Shown here: piece after piece, positions 52,788-61,668 of the stretch
How positions within the stretch are numbered: position 1 is the first letter of the stretch
Layout of the letters: each line of letters starts with the position of its first letter
From: Verrucomicrobiota bacterium
Lineage (GTDB): Bacteria > Verrucomicrobiota > Verrucomicrobiae > Limisphaerales > UBA11358
Direction of reading: 5' to 3'
Length of the DNA stretch: 64,000 nucleotides
Assembly (NCBI GenBank): GCA_014860005.1
Contig: JACZKP010000003.1
Span: 1-64,000, forward strand
Position numbers and translations under genes: made by a program
Notes under the pieces: generated by a model
What the model was told of the DNA's origin: nothing
What the model saw: only the letters and a program-made list of their open reading frames with translations
Database searches by the model: none

Positions 52788-53684
52788 ATGAAACATCTCC
52801 TGAGCATTGAACAACTCACTCGCACGGACATGGAGAAAATCCTGGCCGACGCCGCGGTGATGAAACGCGAGCGGGGCCGGCATGCGGCAATGCCGCTGAG
52901 CGGCCAAACCTGGGCGCTCATCTTCTCCAAATCCTCCACGCGCACGCGCGTGTCGTTCGAAGTCGGCATCGCCGAACTGGGCGGGCGGCCCATGTTCCTG
53001 AGCGCGGTGGACATTCAACTGGGCCGCGGCGAACCGGTGAAAGACACGGCGCGGGTGCTGGGCCGCATGGTGCATGGCGCGATCTTTCGCACGTTCGCGC
53101 AACGCGACGTGGAGGAATTCGCCAATTACTCGGGCATCCCCACGATCAATGCGCTCACTGACGAGGAACATCCCTGCCAGATTCTGGCGGACGTTTTAAC
53201 GATTGAGGAGAAGTTTGGTCCGATGGCGGGCAAGGTGGTGGCCTTCATCGGGGACGGCGCGTGCAACGTGGCCAACTCGTGGATATTTGCGGCGGCAAAA
53301 CTGGGCTTTGAATTGCGCATCGCCGCGCCAGAGGAGTTTCAACCGGCCCCTGCCCTGCTGAAGCGCGCCGGCGGAAGTGTCGTTTGCACGGCGGATTTGG
53401 AATCCGCCTCCCGCGGCGCCGATGTGCTTTACACGGACGTCTGGGTTTCCATGGGCAAAGAGGACGAATCCGCCGAACGACTCAAGGCGCTGGCGGGCTA
53501 TCAGATTAATCAATCGGTTGTGAAGCTCGCCAAGCCTGGCGCGCTCGTCATGCACTGCCTGCCGGCGTATCGCGGCAAGGAGATTGATGACGAAACCTTC
53601 GAGGCACACGCCGATACGATCTTCACACAAGCGGAAAACCGATTGCACGCGCAGAAGGCGATTTTGCAGTGGGCGGTGTTGTGA
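52788..53684 (+). CDS. argF: Ornithine carbamoyltransferase
   Basis: A 298-residue enzyme making citrulline from ornithine and carbamoyl phosphate. The carbamoyl-phosphate site S-T-R-T-R is at 50-54, with H-P-C-Q near 126 and the ornithine-site cysteine in M-H-C-L-P-A near 257. Length and motifs are normal. It follows argD by 36 bp. The next gene starts inside its last codons. Confidence 0.96.
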   Translation: MKHLLSIEQLTRTDMEKILADAAVMKRERGRHAAMPLSGQTWALIFSKSSTRTRVSFEVGIAELGGRPMFLSAVDIQLGRGEPVKDTARVLGRMVHGAIFRTFAQRDVEEFANYSGIPTINALTDEEHPCQILADVLTIEEKFGPMAGKVVAFIGDGACNVANSWIFAAAKLGFELRIAAPEEFQPAPALLKRAGGSVVCTADLESASRGADVLYTDVWVSMGKEDESAERLKALAGYQINQSVVKLAKPGALVMHCLPAYRGKEIDDETFEAHADTIFTQAENRLHAQKAILQWAVL

Positions 53685-54331
53685 GCGATTCTGAGCCAAC
53701 CCAGTCCAAGCCGGCATGGACGCGCAAACGAAAGTTGAAGCTGGCACTCTTGATCCTGTTGCTCGTCGGCGGCGGGACCTGGGTTTGGTTACGTACCACC
53801 TATCCCTATGGCATCAACCACTGTTGTGCTGCCGGAATTGGCTCGGTACTCCGAGCTCACGCTGAAAACAGCGACGGATGGTTCCCGAAAGGCAAATCCT
53901 CGCCTGAAGCGTCCTTGAGTCAACTCTGCGACGAAGATGAAAACCATCTCGCCTGGGTTCGGGGAAAGAGTGTGAAGTTGAAGGTCGCGGAAGCAGTTTG
54001 GCAGGAGCAAGGCGAACTGTCGCCCGAAACGTGCGGCTGGCATTACGTCGAAGGACTTCGTGATTCTGACGATCCTGAAATTGCCATCGCCTGGGACAAG
54101 GCGTGGGGATTGGGTCATACCGGCCAACGCATTCGCGGATTTGGGAGGGAAGTCATTCTTGTGGATGGTTCGCATCGGGGAATTCTGAACAAGGACTGGC
54201 CCAAGTTCGCCTTGGAGCAGCGCGAAAAGCTCGCCAAAGTCATGGCTTCCCGCGACGCCAACGATCCACCAATTCGCTGGAGCGACGAAGAGTCATTTGG
54301 GCCAAACCAGTTTCCGGCGGCTACTCGGTAA
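53681..54331 (+). CDS. Membrane-anchored protein with pseudopilin-like C-terminal domain
   Basis: A 216-residue protein using GTG 53681, which overlaps the argF stop as GTGA; an alternative GTG at 53669 adds four residues. A basic N-terminus leads into one membrane helix (L-A-L-L-I-L-L-L-V-G-G-G). The exported part has C-C-A-A-G-I-G-S-V-L-R, S-D-G-W-F-P, W-D-K-A-W-G-L-G-H and E-V-I-L-V-D-G-S, the pattern seen at the C-terminal ends of Verrucomicrobia type II pseudopilin-like proteins, without a prepilin motif. Coupling to argF is likely positional, not functional. Confidence 0.7.
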   Translation: MSDSEPTQSKPAWTRKRKLKLALLILLLVGGGTWVWLRTTYPYGINHCCAAGIGSVLRAHAENSDGWFPKGKSSPEASLSQLCDEDENHLAWVRGKSVKLKVAEAVWQEQGELSPETCGWHYVEGLRDSDDPEIAIAWDKAWGLGHTGQRIRGFGREVILVDGSHRGILNKDWPKFALEQREKLAKVMASRDANDPPIRWSDEESFGPNQFPAATR

Positions 54332-54391
54332 CCGAGTTGTTCGTGCGGCGCGGCTCATCGCCGAGCCAACTCCAATCCTCCACCACCGCCC

Positions 54392-55060
54392 TTACATGAT
54401 CCGCTCACGGCGGGGCGGCGGCGCTTTGACAAACCTGGTTTCGCGCAGATAGATCGGTTCCAGTTTATCACCCGCGACAAATTCCGTTTGTCCCAGCCCC
54501 AATCGGCCCAGCGCGGCTGCGCGCGGAAAGATGACTCGCCCTTGCGGAAACCAGCGGGTCACTTCGGGTCCAATCAGCAACTCACCCGCCTGTTCACGCG
54601 CACGCACCTCCGCGAGCGTGGCGAGCCGTAACGGGGTGGTTGCGCGTCGTACCTCCGCGCTGAGTTCAAAGCTGGCGGCGTAGTATTCCTCGCGTTGCGC
54701 GTCAACGACCACGCAGCATCGGCCCGTGATACCCTCCGCTTGCGCCTGCGCCGCCACACAATCTGCGCTACTCAAGCCAAGCAACTTCACGCCCGTCGCG
54801 AGCTGCCAACCCTGCGCCAGGGCGATGGCCAGGCGGATTCCGGTGTACGAACCCGGGCCAAGGCCGAGGGTCACACATTCGATCTGTTCGCGTTGCAGCC
54901 CCGCTTGTTGCAACGCTTCCTCCACCATGCCCAGGGGCTTCATCGTGTGGCCGGGGGAGGCTTCGACAATTTCAGAAACCGTGGGGACCGCAGATGAGTC
55001 GCCGATCACCACCGCCACGCTTCGTTGCGGCGAAGAAAACTCAAGCGCCAGAATCTTCAT
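54392..55060 (-). CDS. tsaB: tRNA threonylcarbamoyladenosine biosynthesis protein TsaB
   Basis: A 222-residue ASKHA-fold protein. It starts M-K-I-L-A-L-E-F-S-S, has the family signature L-G-L-G-P-G-S-Y-T-G-I-R near 70-80, and later V-V-V-D-A-Q-R-E-E-Y-Y. TsaB dimerises with TsaD and, with TsaE, installs the t6A modification at position 37 of ANN-decoding tRNAs. ATG 55060 is the family start and lies inside the end of tsaE (20-bp overlap), so translation is coupled. Confidence 0.93.
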   Translation of the reverse strand: MKILALEFSSPQRSVAVVIGDSSAVPTVSEIVEASPGHTMKPLGMVEEALQQAGLQREQIECVTLGLGPGSYTGIRLAIALAQGWQLATGVKLLGLSSADCVAAQAQAEGITGRCCVVVDAQREEYYAASFELSAEVRRATTPLRLATLAEVRAREQAGELLIGPEVTRWFPQGRVIFPRAAALGRLGLGQTEFVAGDKLEPIYLRETRFVKAPPPRRERIM

Positions 55061-55502
55061 AGGTGATTCGCCGCTCGTTGTCATTCAACACCTCGATCTG
55101 CACGCGCCGCATCATCCGCGCACTGCAGGTTTTAGGTTTTAGGTTGGAGGTTGGAGGTTCATCACCAAACCAGCGTTCCGCCCACTCGATCACGGCCACG
55201 CCGTCCGGCTGAAGGTACTCTTCCAGTCCGGCGGCGACGATTTGCTCCGGTGATTCCAATCGGTACAAATCGAGATGAAACAAGCGCCACCGCCCGCCGC
55301 GATACTCATTCACCAGCGTGAACGTCGGGGAATGAACGCGTGCGGCGATGCCGAGTCCGCGGGCAAGCCCCTTCACCAATTGCGTCTTGCCCGCGCCAAG
55401 GTCACCCGACAAGGCAATGACCAGTCCGGCTGGCGCTTCGCGTCCCCAACTTTCCCCCAGCGCCTCGGTTTCAGCGGGACTATGAGAAACGACTATGGCC
55501 AT
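55041..55502 (-). CDS. tsaE: tRNA threonylcarbamoyladenosine biosynthesis ATPase TsaE
   Basis: A 153-residue P-loop ATPase; the alternative start at 55508 adds two residues. Walker A is G-D-L-G-A-G-K-T, followed by H-S-P-T-F-T-L-V-N-E-Y and L-F-H-L-D-L-Y-R-L, all diagnostic. TsaE binds the TsaB-TsaD pair to drive t6A formation. After V-I-E-W-A-E-R-W the C-terminus carries E-P-P-T-S-N-L-K-P-K-T, encoded by an oligonucleotide repeat at 55125-55160, which looks like an in-frame insertion. Confidence 0.92.
   Translation of the reverse strand: MAIVVSHSPAETEALGESWGREAPAGLVIALSGDLGAGKTQLVKGLARGLGIAARVHSPTFTLVNEYRGGRWRLFHLDLYRLESPEQIVAAGLEEYLQPDGVAVIEWAERWFGDEPPTSNLKPKTCSARMMRRVQIEVLNDNERRITYEDSGA
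55125..55160 (-). repeat. Oligonucleotide repeat inside tsaE
   Basis: On the coding strand it reads as AACCTCC units followed by AACCTAAAACCTAAAACCT, composition unlike the surrounding GC-rich gene. It stays in frame and adds about 11 residues near the C-terminus. Confidence 0.75.
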
Positions 55503-55586
55503 GCTCACGCTTCAGCGTTTCGCTGAATTATTTGCGGTGTTTGGAAGGAAGCTCCCCAGACAGTTGGTCGCGTGTGGCTTGCAGGC

Positions 55587-56159
55587 TCACTTGGCGAAGA
55601 GCGCGTCCATGTCCACAGTGAACTCCGGCAGCGCCGTGCAGGTCAGTTGGCCACCCGGCCCGTGGAGAATGTGTTCGGCATATTCTCCGTCCCCAGCCTG
55701 CCGGTGAACTTCAACCTGCTTTTCCGGGCCAAGCACGAGCCAGCATTCCTTCACTCCGGCACTCGCGTAAGCGCGGAGTTTAGACCAGTCGTAATCATGG
55801 CTGGTAATGCACACCTCAATAACCAGTTCAGCCGTGTGCGGATGGTCGTGCCAGAAATCTTCCTGCCGTCCTCGGATTACCGCAATATCCGGCTCCGGTT
55901 CAGAATCTTCGCAGGTGACGGGTTGCTCGCTGGAAATGAAACAGCCGGATAAAGCAGCTTCATGCAGCAACTGTATAAGCTGCCGCACCAATGCACTGTG
56001 CAGAGGGGACTTTGACATTTTCGTATAAACGAATCCGTACAACAGTTCGGTGTTCTTGGGAATCAGGCCCGCCTCGCCCAGCGCGCGATAGGCCGCGACG
56101 GATAGTGGCCAAACCTCGGCGCCGCGTAAGGGTGTGCGTGGATGCTCAACCGCTTTCAT
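55587..56159 (-). CDS. Uma2-family (DUF820) putative restriction-like endonuclease
   Basis: A 190-residue protein of normal family length. Recognised blocks are G-L-I-P-K-N-T-E-L-L-Y-G, H-S-A-L-V-R-Q-L, the PD-(D/E)xK-like core E-P-D-I-A-V-I-R then E-L-V-I-E-V, and the closing K-L-R-A-Y-A-S-A-G-V-K-E-C-W. Uma2 proteins have a restriction-endonuclease-like fold but proven roles are few. The family is abundant and often multi-copy in cyanobacteria and Verrucomicrobia. It sits 18 bp downstream of thiL. Confidence 0.9.
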   Translation of the reverse strand: MKAVEHPRTPLRGAEVWPLSVAAYRALGEAGLIPKNTELLYGFVYTKMSKSPLHSALVRQLIQLLHEAALSGCFISSEQPVTCEDSEPEPDIAVIRGRQEDFWHDHPHTAELVIEVCITSHDYDWSKLRAYASAGVKECWLVLGPEKQVEVHRQAGDGEYAEHILHGPGGQLTCTALPEFTVDMDALFAK

Positions 56160-56177
56160 GTTCCCCGAAACTCTAAC

Positions 56178-57146
56178 TCAACCCACCCCGCCGGCAAGGT
56201 TCGAGTTCGTCGGCGGCGCAAAATGAACATATCCGTCGGCGTTCAGCCGATGCGCGCCAGCCTTGTCGCGGATGGTGATGCCCTGGCCGGTCACAATCTT
56301 GCCGATGCAACTCAAACGGAGCTTTGGGAATTGCTTCTGCCAGGCATCAAGCAATGGCACCGCGTCCTTGCCCGCCACCGTGAACAACAACTCAAAATCC
56401 TCGCCGTCCGTCAGCGCGGCGGCGAAAGGCGGTTTGGCGGTGTCGCCGGCTTTGGCCCCCAGTCTGGCGGCGCGGCTGATGGGAATGGCGCGCTTCAGCA
56501 ATTCGGCTCCGACTCCGCTTGCGTTGAGGATGTGGCGCAAGTCGCCCGCCAAACCGTCGCTCACGTCCATGAGCGCGTGAATGGAAAAGAGCCCGGCCAG
56601 CCAGCGCGCTTCAGCCAGACGCGGCTCGAAATCGAGATGCTTGCCGGCCATCGAACCGCCCAGTTCGCCGGTCACGAAAATCGCGTCGCCCGGTTTCGCG
56701 CCCGAGCGCAGCAACAGTCTTCTGCGGGGGACGAAGCCGATCAACGACACGGAAACAAGCATACGCTCCGGATTGGTGGTCGTTTCACCTCCCACGACTG
56801 CCACACCGTGTTGTTGTGCCAGCGCGTTGAGGCCCGCATAAATGCCTTCAATGAACGAAACCTCAAATTTTGCCGGAAGGCCAAGTGTGACCAGTGCCGC
56901 TGTAGGGGTGCCGGCCATTGCCGCAATGTCACTCAGGCACCGGGCCAGTGCCTTGTGGCCGATCTTCTGCGGCGGCGTGTCCCTGGTGAAATGAATCCCC
57001 TCGACCACCGCGTCGGTTTTGAACAGCAGCAGACGGTCTTTCGCGCCAACCTCAAGCACGGCGCAATCATCCCCCGCCCCGACGACCACGGTTTCGTTGC
57101 CGGGCAGCGCGCGGGTGAGACGTCCAATTAACTCGAACTCGTTCAT
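56178..57146 (-). CDS. thiL: Thiamine-monophosphate kinase
   Basis: A 322-residue ATP-grasp-like PurM-family kinase that makes thiamine diphosphate, the cofactor also needed by the transketolase here. The start M-N-E-F-E-L-I, then G-A-G-D-D-C-A-V-L, K-T-D-A-V-V-E-G-I-H-F, G-G-E-T-T and L-M-D-V-S-D-G-L-A-G-D-L are diagnostic, with Asp-rich Mg sites kept. The start at 57146 overlaps the upstream protease stop by 4 bp (ATGA). Confidence 0.95.
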   Translation of the reverse strand: MNEFELIGRLTRALPGNETVVVGAGDDCAVLEVGAKDRLLLFKTDAVVEGIHFTRDTPPQKIGHKALARCLSDIAAMAGTPTAALVTLGLPAKFEVSFIEGIYAGLNALAQQHGVAVVGGETTTNPERMLVSVSLIGFVPRRRLLLRSGAKPGDAIFVTGELGGSMAGKHLDFEPRLAEARWLAGLFSIHALMDVSDGLAGDLRHILNASGVGAELLKRAIPISRAARLGAKAGDTAKPPFAAALTDGEDFELLFTVAGKDAVPLLDAWQKQFPKLRLSCIGKIVTGQGITIRDKAGAHRLNADGYVHFAPPTNSNLAGGVG

Positions 57147-57967
57147 GTGGGACCCGGCATCCGATTGGCCCATTCGCTCAAGCCGAGCATAACCAGATTG
57201 GCGGCGTTGAACGCGGCATGAGTGGCGATGGGCGCGAGCAGATTGTCAGTGGCTTCGTATAACAACGTCAGCGCAATCGCCAGCACCAGCAAAGGAAGCA
57301 AGGTCAGCAAATTCCCGTGAATCACGGCAAACAAGACCGAAGTGCCCCACAAGGCCGCGCGCGGAAAGCCCGCGCGCTTGATGCCCGGATACAAAATGCC
57401 ACGAAAGAGAATTTCCTCCGCCACCGGGGCGAGGACAATCGCAATGATGCCGAGCACCACCGTGCCACGCCAACTGGCGGAGTCGCGCAACGCCTGGATG
57501 GCCTGCTGCTCCACCAGTTCAAGCTCCAGGCGCGACATGAATTGCCCGGCCAGCCATTGCAACCCCCAAGCCAGTGGCAGGAAGAGCACCGCGACGAGCA
57601 CGCCCAGCAAGAGCGCGCGGTTCCGCGCATGGTTCAAACCAAAGGCTTCACTCCAACTCAGGCCGTGTTCCCGGACATAAAAAACGATGAGGATCAGCGC
57701 CGCCCCATGGAAACTCAGCGCCGCCACGACGGCCCGCCACACAAAATGCTCCTCGCCCAACTGAAAGACTTTGCGCGCGATCAACAGCAGGGTCATGCCG
57801 ACAAACATGCAGAGAAACACGCCCAGGAAAAGGCGCAGGGTGGCTTCAAGTTTCCACGGTTTCTCGGACAGCACGCGCGGACGATAGCGATTCAACCGGG
57901 CAGTGACGACGCAAATTTGCGGAGGCGGAATTCTCCTTCCGAGTTCCGAGGCCGTCGCTTGCCACAT
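57143..57967 (-). CDS. CPBP-family intramembrane metalloprotease
   Basis: A 274-residue protein with about seven hydrophobic segments. The ABI/CPBP motifs are present: E-E-I-L-F-R-G, followed by F-A-V-I-H-G-N and the third motif H-A-A-F-N-A-A-N. These Glu and His residues form the putative metal site in the membrane. Bacterial members have been linked to bacteriocin self-immunity or prenyl-protein processing; the role here is unknown. ATG 57967 is chosen, and an earlier in-frame ATG at 58048 adds 27 residues. It overlaps thiL by 4 bp. Confidence 0.88.
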   Translation of the reverse strand: MWQATASELGRRIPPPQICVVTARLNRYRPRVLSEKPWKLEATLRLFLGVFLCMFVGMTLLLIARKVFQLGEEHFVWRAVVAALSFHGAALILIVFYVREHGLSWSEAFGLNHARNRALLLGVLVAVLFLPLAWGLQWLAGQFMSRLELELVEQQAIQALRDSASWRGTVVLGIIAIVLAPVAEEILFRGILYPGIKRAGFPRAALWGTSVLFAVIHGNLLTLLPLLVLAIALTLLYEATDNLLAPIATHAAFNAANLVMLGLSEWANRMPGPT

Positions 57968-58052
57968 GACAAATGGGCGACTCTTTGCGTCGGGACGAGC
58001 GTGGGAACGTGTGAAAGTTAAGGGTGAGCACGTAAGCCGGCAGTTCAAGGCT

Positions 58053-60227
58053 TCACGGCTGGCGCAGGCGGAAAAAAGCGGTGGAGTTCGTGGCCGGCAG
58101 GCTCAGGACATAACAGCCTTCCTCCACCTGCGGCGGCGCGTCCACGGCCTGCCAGTTTGGCGGCGACAAACTGGCCGTTGTTTCCACCACGTAATTGGTC
58201 GCACCCACTGACCAATTCAGCCGCACGTCGGTCCCGGCCCGTTCGGCCGTCAGCTTGAAGCCCGGCAACACTTCCGCCCGCAGCACTTGCAGCCCCCAGC
58301 GGCCATCGGCCACACAGACGTAGTCTCCCCCCAACGCCACGGCGAACGCGTTGCCGGGCGTGTCGTAGCTGCCTGCGCACGCAAGATTGGTCGGGTTGCT
58401 GATGTCGATCACCTGTAGCCCAGCAGCCTCATCCGCCACGAAAGCGTAGTTGCCCGATACCGCCACGCCCAAGGCACGACCGCTGGTGGCAAGACCGCCT
58501 ACCCTCAGCGGGTTGGCGGGATTGCTCACGTCAATCACCTGCAAGCCATGGTCGTCGTCCGCCACGTAAGCGAAACTCTCTGAAACCGCAACGTCCCATG
58601 CAGTTCCGGTGGTGTTGTAGCCGCCCACCCGCACGGCGTTGGTTGGATTACGGACGTCTATCACCTGCAAGCCATCGCCCGCGTCCGCAATGTAGGCGTA
58701 GTTGCCCGACACGGCCACGCCCTGTGCGTAGCCGGTAGTGTCCAAGCCGCCCACAACCTGCGGGTTGACCGGATCGGCAATGTTGAGAACCTGCAACCCC
58801 GCCTCGCCGCTCGCCACGTAAGCATGATCCCCGGAAAGGGCGATGCCTTGGGGAAAACCACTCACCACAGCGGCCCCCATGCGCACCGGGTTGTCCGGGT
58901 TGCTCACGTTGAAAACGTCCACAAACCGAGACGAGGGCGATCCCAACTGCAATCCGCCCACGTAAGCGAAATTGCCCGCCACGGCGACGGCCCAGATTTC
59001 CCGGTTGGATGTCATCGTCGAGTAATGCCCCCGCTGAATTAGATTGGTTGGATTGCTGAAGTCAATGATGCGCAAGCCAGCCTTCCAATCGGCGAGATAG
59101 GCAAAATTTCCCGATGTGGCGATGTCATACGCATTCCCGCTGGTGTCAAAGATTCCGACACGCTGCGGGTTGGCCGGATTGCTGATGTCAATCACCTGCA
59201 TGCCAGCGTCCACATCGGCCACGTAAGCATGATTAGCCGAGAGCGCAACATCGGAAGCAAAGCCGGTCGTATCGTACCCGCCCAAGCGCACTAGGTTCGT
59301 CGGATTGCTGGCGCTCAACACTTCCAGTCCGGCAAAGCCATACGCTACATACGCATGCTGGCCTGCTAACACTATGCCGGAGGCATCGCCGGTGATCGAG
59401 TAGCCACTCACGCGCACGGGGTTGGTCGGACTGCTGATCTCAATCACCTGCAATCCGGCAAAATCATCGGCCACATAAGCGTAGTTACTGGCGAGGGCAA
59501 CATCTACTGCAAAGCCAGTGGTGTCATAGCCACCCACACGCACGGGGTTGGCCGAGTTGCTGAGGTCAAGCACTTCCAACCCTGCACCCGCGTCCGCTAC
59601 GTAGGCATAACCACCTTGGAGGGCGACCTCAACTGCGGTGCCGCTGGTGTCATAACCGCCTATGCGAACCGGGTTGGCCGGATCCGCGATATCAATCACC
59701 TCCAAGCCAGCAAGTCCAAACGTTGCGTAAGCCGTCGTGCCTGCAATGGCGAGACCATGACCATCGCCGCTGATTTGGACACTACCAACCTGCACCGGAT
59801 TGACCGGATTGGCGAGACTGACCACTTGGAAGCCGGAGAAATCCGCCAAATAAGCGTAATCCGCCAACAACGCAATCCCAGTCGCAGAACCGTTGAGGTC
59901 ATAGTGCCCTGCCCACGCTGGGTTGGCCTGATTGCTGATGTCAACCACCGCCATAGCCGGGCCTGGAGACATTAACAGGTAAGCATAGTTGCCGGATATG
60001 GCCACTCTGACTACCTGGCCGCGCGGATAGCCCGGCCACTGACCGGGTCGGCTCAATTCGACCGTTTGCGCAAAAGCCTGGGTGAGAAACACCGCCACCA
60101 GCAGCACATGGCTCGCGATGCCCGGCAGGCTAAGGAATTCAGATCCGTAGCGCGCTTGCGGATGTTCCTCGGGCTGACAAGCCGCCCGCTCCACGAATAC
60201 GTTTGGCTTGGATTCCACCGCACACAC
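58053..60227 (-). CDS. Secreted LVIVD-repeat (beta-propeller-like) protein
   Basis: About 724 residues from GTG 60227 (GTG 60218 is equally possible). The open frame reaches 60329, but that overlaps the next gene. A signal segment (S-H-V-L-L-V-A-V-F-L-T-Q-A-F-A-Q) comes after ~50 residues. Then follow 13 full LVIVD repeats of about 42 residues, each with G-L-[QE]-V-[IL]-D-[IL]-S-N-P-x-N-P and a G-x-Y-x-T-x-G turn, and one partial. It ends in the shared tail (N-W-Q-A-V, F-F-R-L-R-Q-P). LVIVD repeats are thought to form propellers on the surface. No catalytic motif. Confidence 0.85.
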   Translation of the reverse strand: MCAVESKPNVFVERAACQPEEHPQARYGSEFLSLPGIASHVLLVAVFLTQAFAQTVELSRPGQWPGYPRGQVVRVAISGNYAYLLMSPGPAMAVVDISNQANPAWAGHYDLNGSATGIALLADYAYLADFSGFQVVSLANPVNPVQVGSVQISGDGHGLAIAGTTAYATFGLAGLEVIDIADPANPVRIGGYDTSGTAVEVALQGGYAYVADAGAGLEVLDLSNSANPVRVGGYDTTGFAVDVALASNYAYVADDFAGLQVIEISSPTNPVRVSGYSITGDASGIVLAGQHAYVAYGFAGLEVLSASNPTNLVRLGGYDTTGFASDVALSANHAYVADVDAGMQVIDISNPANPQRVGIFDTSGNAYDIATSGNFAYLADWKAGLRIIDFSNPTNLIQRGHYSTMTSNREIWAVAVAGNFAYVGGLQLGSPSSRFVDVFNVSNPDNPVRMGAAVVSGFPQGIALSGDHAYVASGEAGLQVLNIADPVNPQVVGGLDTTGYAQGVAVSGNYAYIADAGDGLQVIDVRNPTNAVRVGGYNTTGTAWDVAVSESFAYVADDDHGLQVIDVSNPANPLRVGGLATSGRALGVAVSGNYAFVADEAAGLQVIDISNPTNLACAGSYDTPGNAFAVALGGDYVCVADGRWGLQVLRAEVLPGFKLTAERAGTDVRLNWSVGATNYVVETTASLSPPNWQAVDAPPQVEEGCYVLSLPATNSTAFFRLRQP

Positions 60228-60243
60228 TCCTGCTGATGAGAGG

Positions 60244-61440
60244 TCACAGCCCGCCAACCCGGACGACGCGCGGCCCCCGGCTAAGGGGTTGAGGAACTCC
60301 GGGCACCTTGTATGCGCTGAACTCTCCACCTGCTACGAGTAATCCGTTAGGCGCGACCGCAAGCGCTCGCACAGTGTTGTCTGCTCCAAGCTGTGAAACC
60401 TGCGCCTCTGGCCCGGGTCGGAACAGATCATCTAAGGTCCCGTTGCTGCCGTGTAAGCGAGCAATGTGGTTGCCTTTGACCGATGTAAACTGACCGGCGA
60501 TGAGGACCTGGCCGTTGAGTTGAACGGCGACGGAATAAACTGTCGGGTCTGTACCGCCAACTGCGCTTTGCGGATCGAAGCCGGTGTCCAAATTACCATC
60601 CGCGTTCATACGCGCAATGCGGTTGCGCGAAAAAGTACCGACGAATGTGAAGTTGCCACCGATGACGACTCTGTTGTCCTTATCCGAAGCGACTGACCGA
60701 ATCGGGCCGTTGGGCGTGCTTGGATTGAAGGTGTTGTCCAAGCCACCACTGGCAGTGAGCCGGGCAATTCGGTTGCGGCCACTGCCGGCCACAGTCGTGA
60801 AGTCGCCTCCAATCAGGATCAGGTTGTTCGGCTGCAATGCAATCGAATACACCACCGGAGCCGCGCCGCCGGTTACGTTGGGATTGAACCCGGTATCCGG
60901 GCTGCCATCGGCATTGAGCCGCGCAATTTGATTGCGCGTCTGCCCGGCGACGGTCGTGAACGCGCCACCCAAGATGATCTTTCCATCTGCCGGTTGCGCG
61001 ACAATTGAAAGAACCGTGGGCGTCGTTCCGCCACTGACGCCGGGATTGAAAGTGTCCATCAAACCACCGCTGTCGAAACGCGCAATCCGGTGACGTGTAA
61101 AGCCACTCACACTCGTAAACGTGCCGCCGATGAGCACTTTGCCATCCGATTGCACGGCGATGGTATGGACCGTCCCATTCGCGCCCGAACCCGGGTTGAA
61201 GCCGGTGTCCAGAGTGCCATTGACGTTGAGCCGGGCAATCCGGTTGCGGCCATTACTGCCCACCATGGTGAAGTCGCCGCCGATGAGCACCTTGCCGTCG
61301 GGTTGCACGGCCACCGCCCGCACCGTGCCGTTGGGCGCGTCCGGGGTAAAGGTTGTGTCCAGTGTTCCCGGGCGGAAGCCGCCAGTCACCAATGGAAGCA
61401 AGTTAGCCGCTGCGAAAATTGCGAGTGGATTGGTCTTCAT
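60244..61440 (-). CDS. Secreted delta-60-repeat protein
   Basis: A 398-residue protein. ATG 61440 (M-K-T-N-P-L-A-I-F-A) gives a short signal segment. Seven delta-60 repeats of about 50-55 residues follow, each with V-x-A-[VI]-A-V-Q-[PS]-D-G-K-[VI]-L-I-G-G-x-F, then R-N-R-I-A-R-L-N and L-D-T-x-F-x-P. The repeat is thought to form a propeller; function unknown. It ends P-R-V-V-R-V-G-G-L without the F-F-R tail of its neighbour. The LVIVD gene starts 16 bp downstream, so the two are likely co-transcribed. Confidence 0.88.
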   Translation of the reverse strand: MKTNPLAIFAAANLLPLVTGGFRPGTLDTTFTPDAPNGTVRAVAVQPDGKVLIGGDFTMVGSNGRNRIARLNVNGTLDTGFNPGSGANGTVHTIAVQSDGKVLIGGTFTSVSGFTRHRIARFDSGGLMDTFNPGVSGGTTPTVLSIVAQPADGKIILGGAFTTVAGQTRNQIARLNADGSPDTGFNPNVTGGAAPVVYSIALQPNNLILIGGDFTTVAGSGRNRIARLTASGGLDNTFNPSTPNGPIRSVASDKDNRVVIGGNFTFVGTFSRNRIARMNADGNLDTGFDPQSAVGGTDPTVYSVAVQLNGQVLIAGQFTSVKGNHIARLHGSNGTLDDLFRPGPEAQVSQLGADNTVRALAVAPNGLLVAGGEFSAYKVPGVPQPLSRGPRVVRVGGL

Positions 61441-61668
61441 AGTTAGCAGATTACGCAACCCCCTTGGCGAGTTCTTTCTCTTACCTGCCCTCCACTCCCA
61501 ACCGCAACGCCAAAGCGCCTTTCGCCGTACAGGCTTGGGTCGCTCGGACTCTAATCCACGGACGTTTTGACTTCCACTGAAATTTATTCACAACTCACAA
61601 CCGGAAGGCGAACTCCTCGAACTCCTTTGCTTCGCTCCGGTTGGCGGGCTATGCTGGCTCTGTCCCGA

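Noticed and set aside
58053..60227. Possible CRISPR-like repeat array
   Set aside because: Regular ~126-bp periodicity comes from LVIVD protein repeats in one continuous frame; no short identical repeats with unique spacers.
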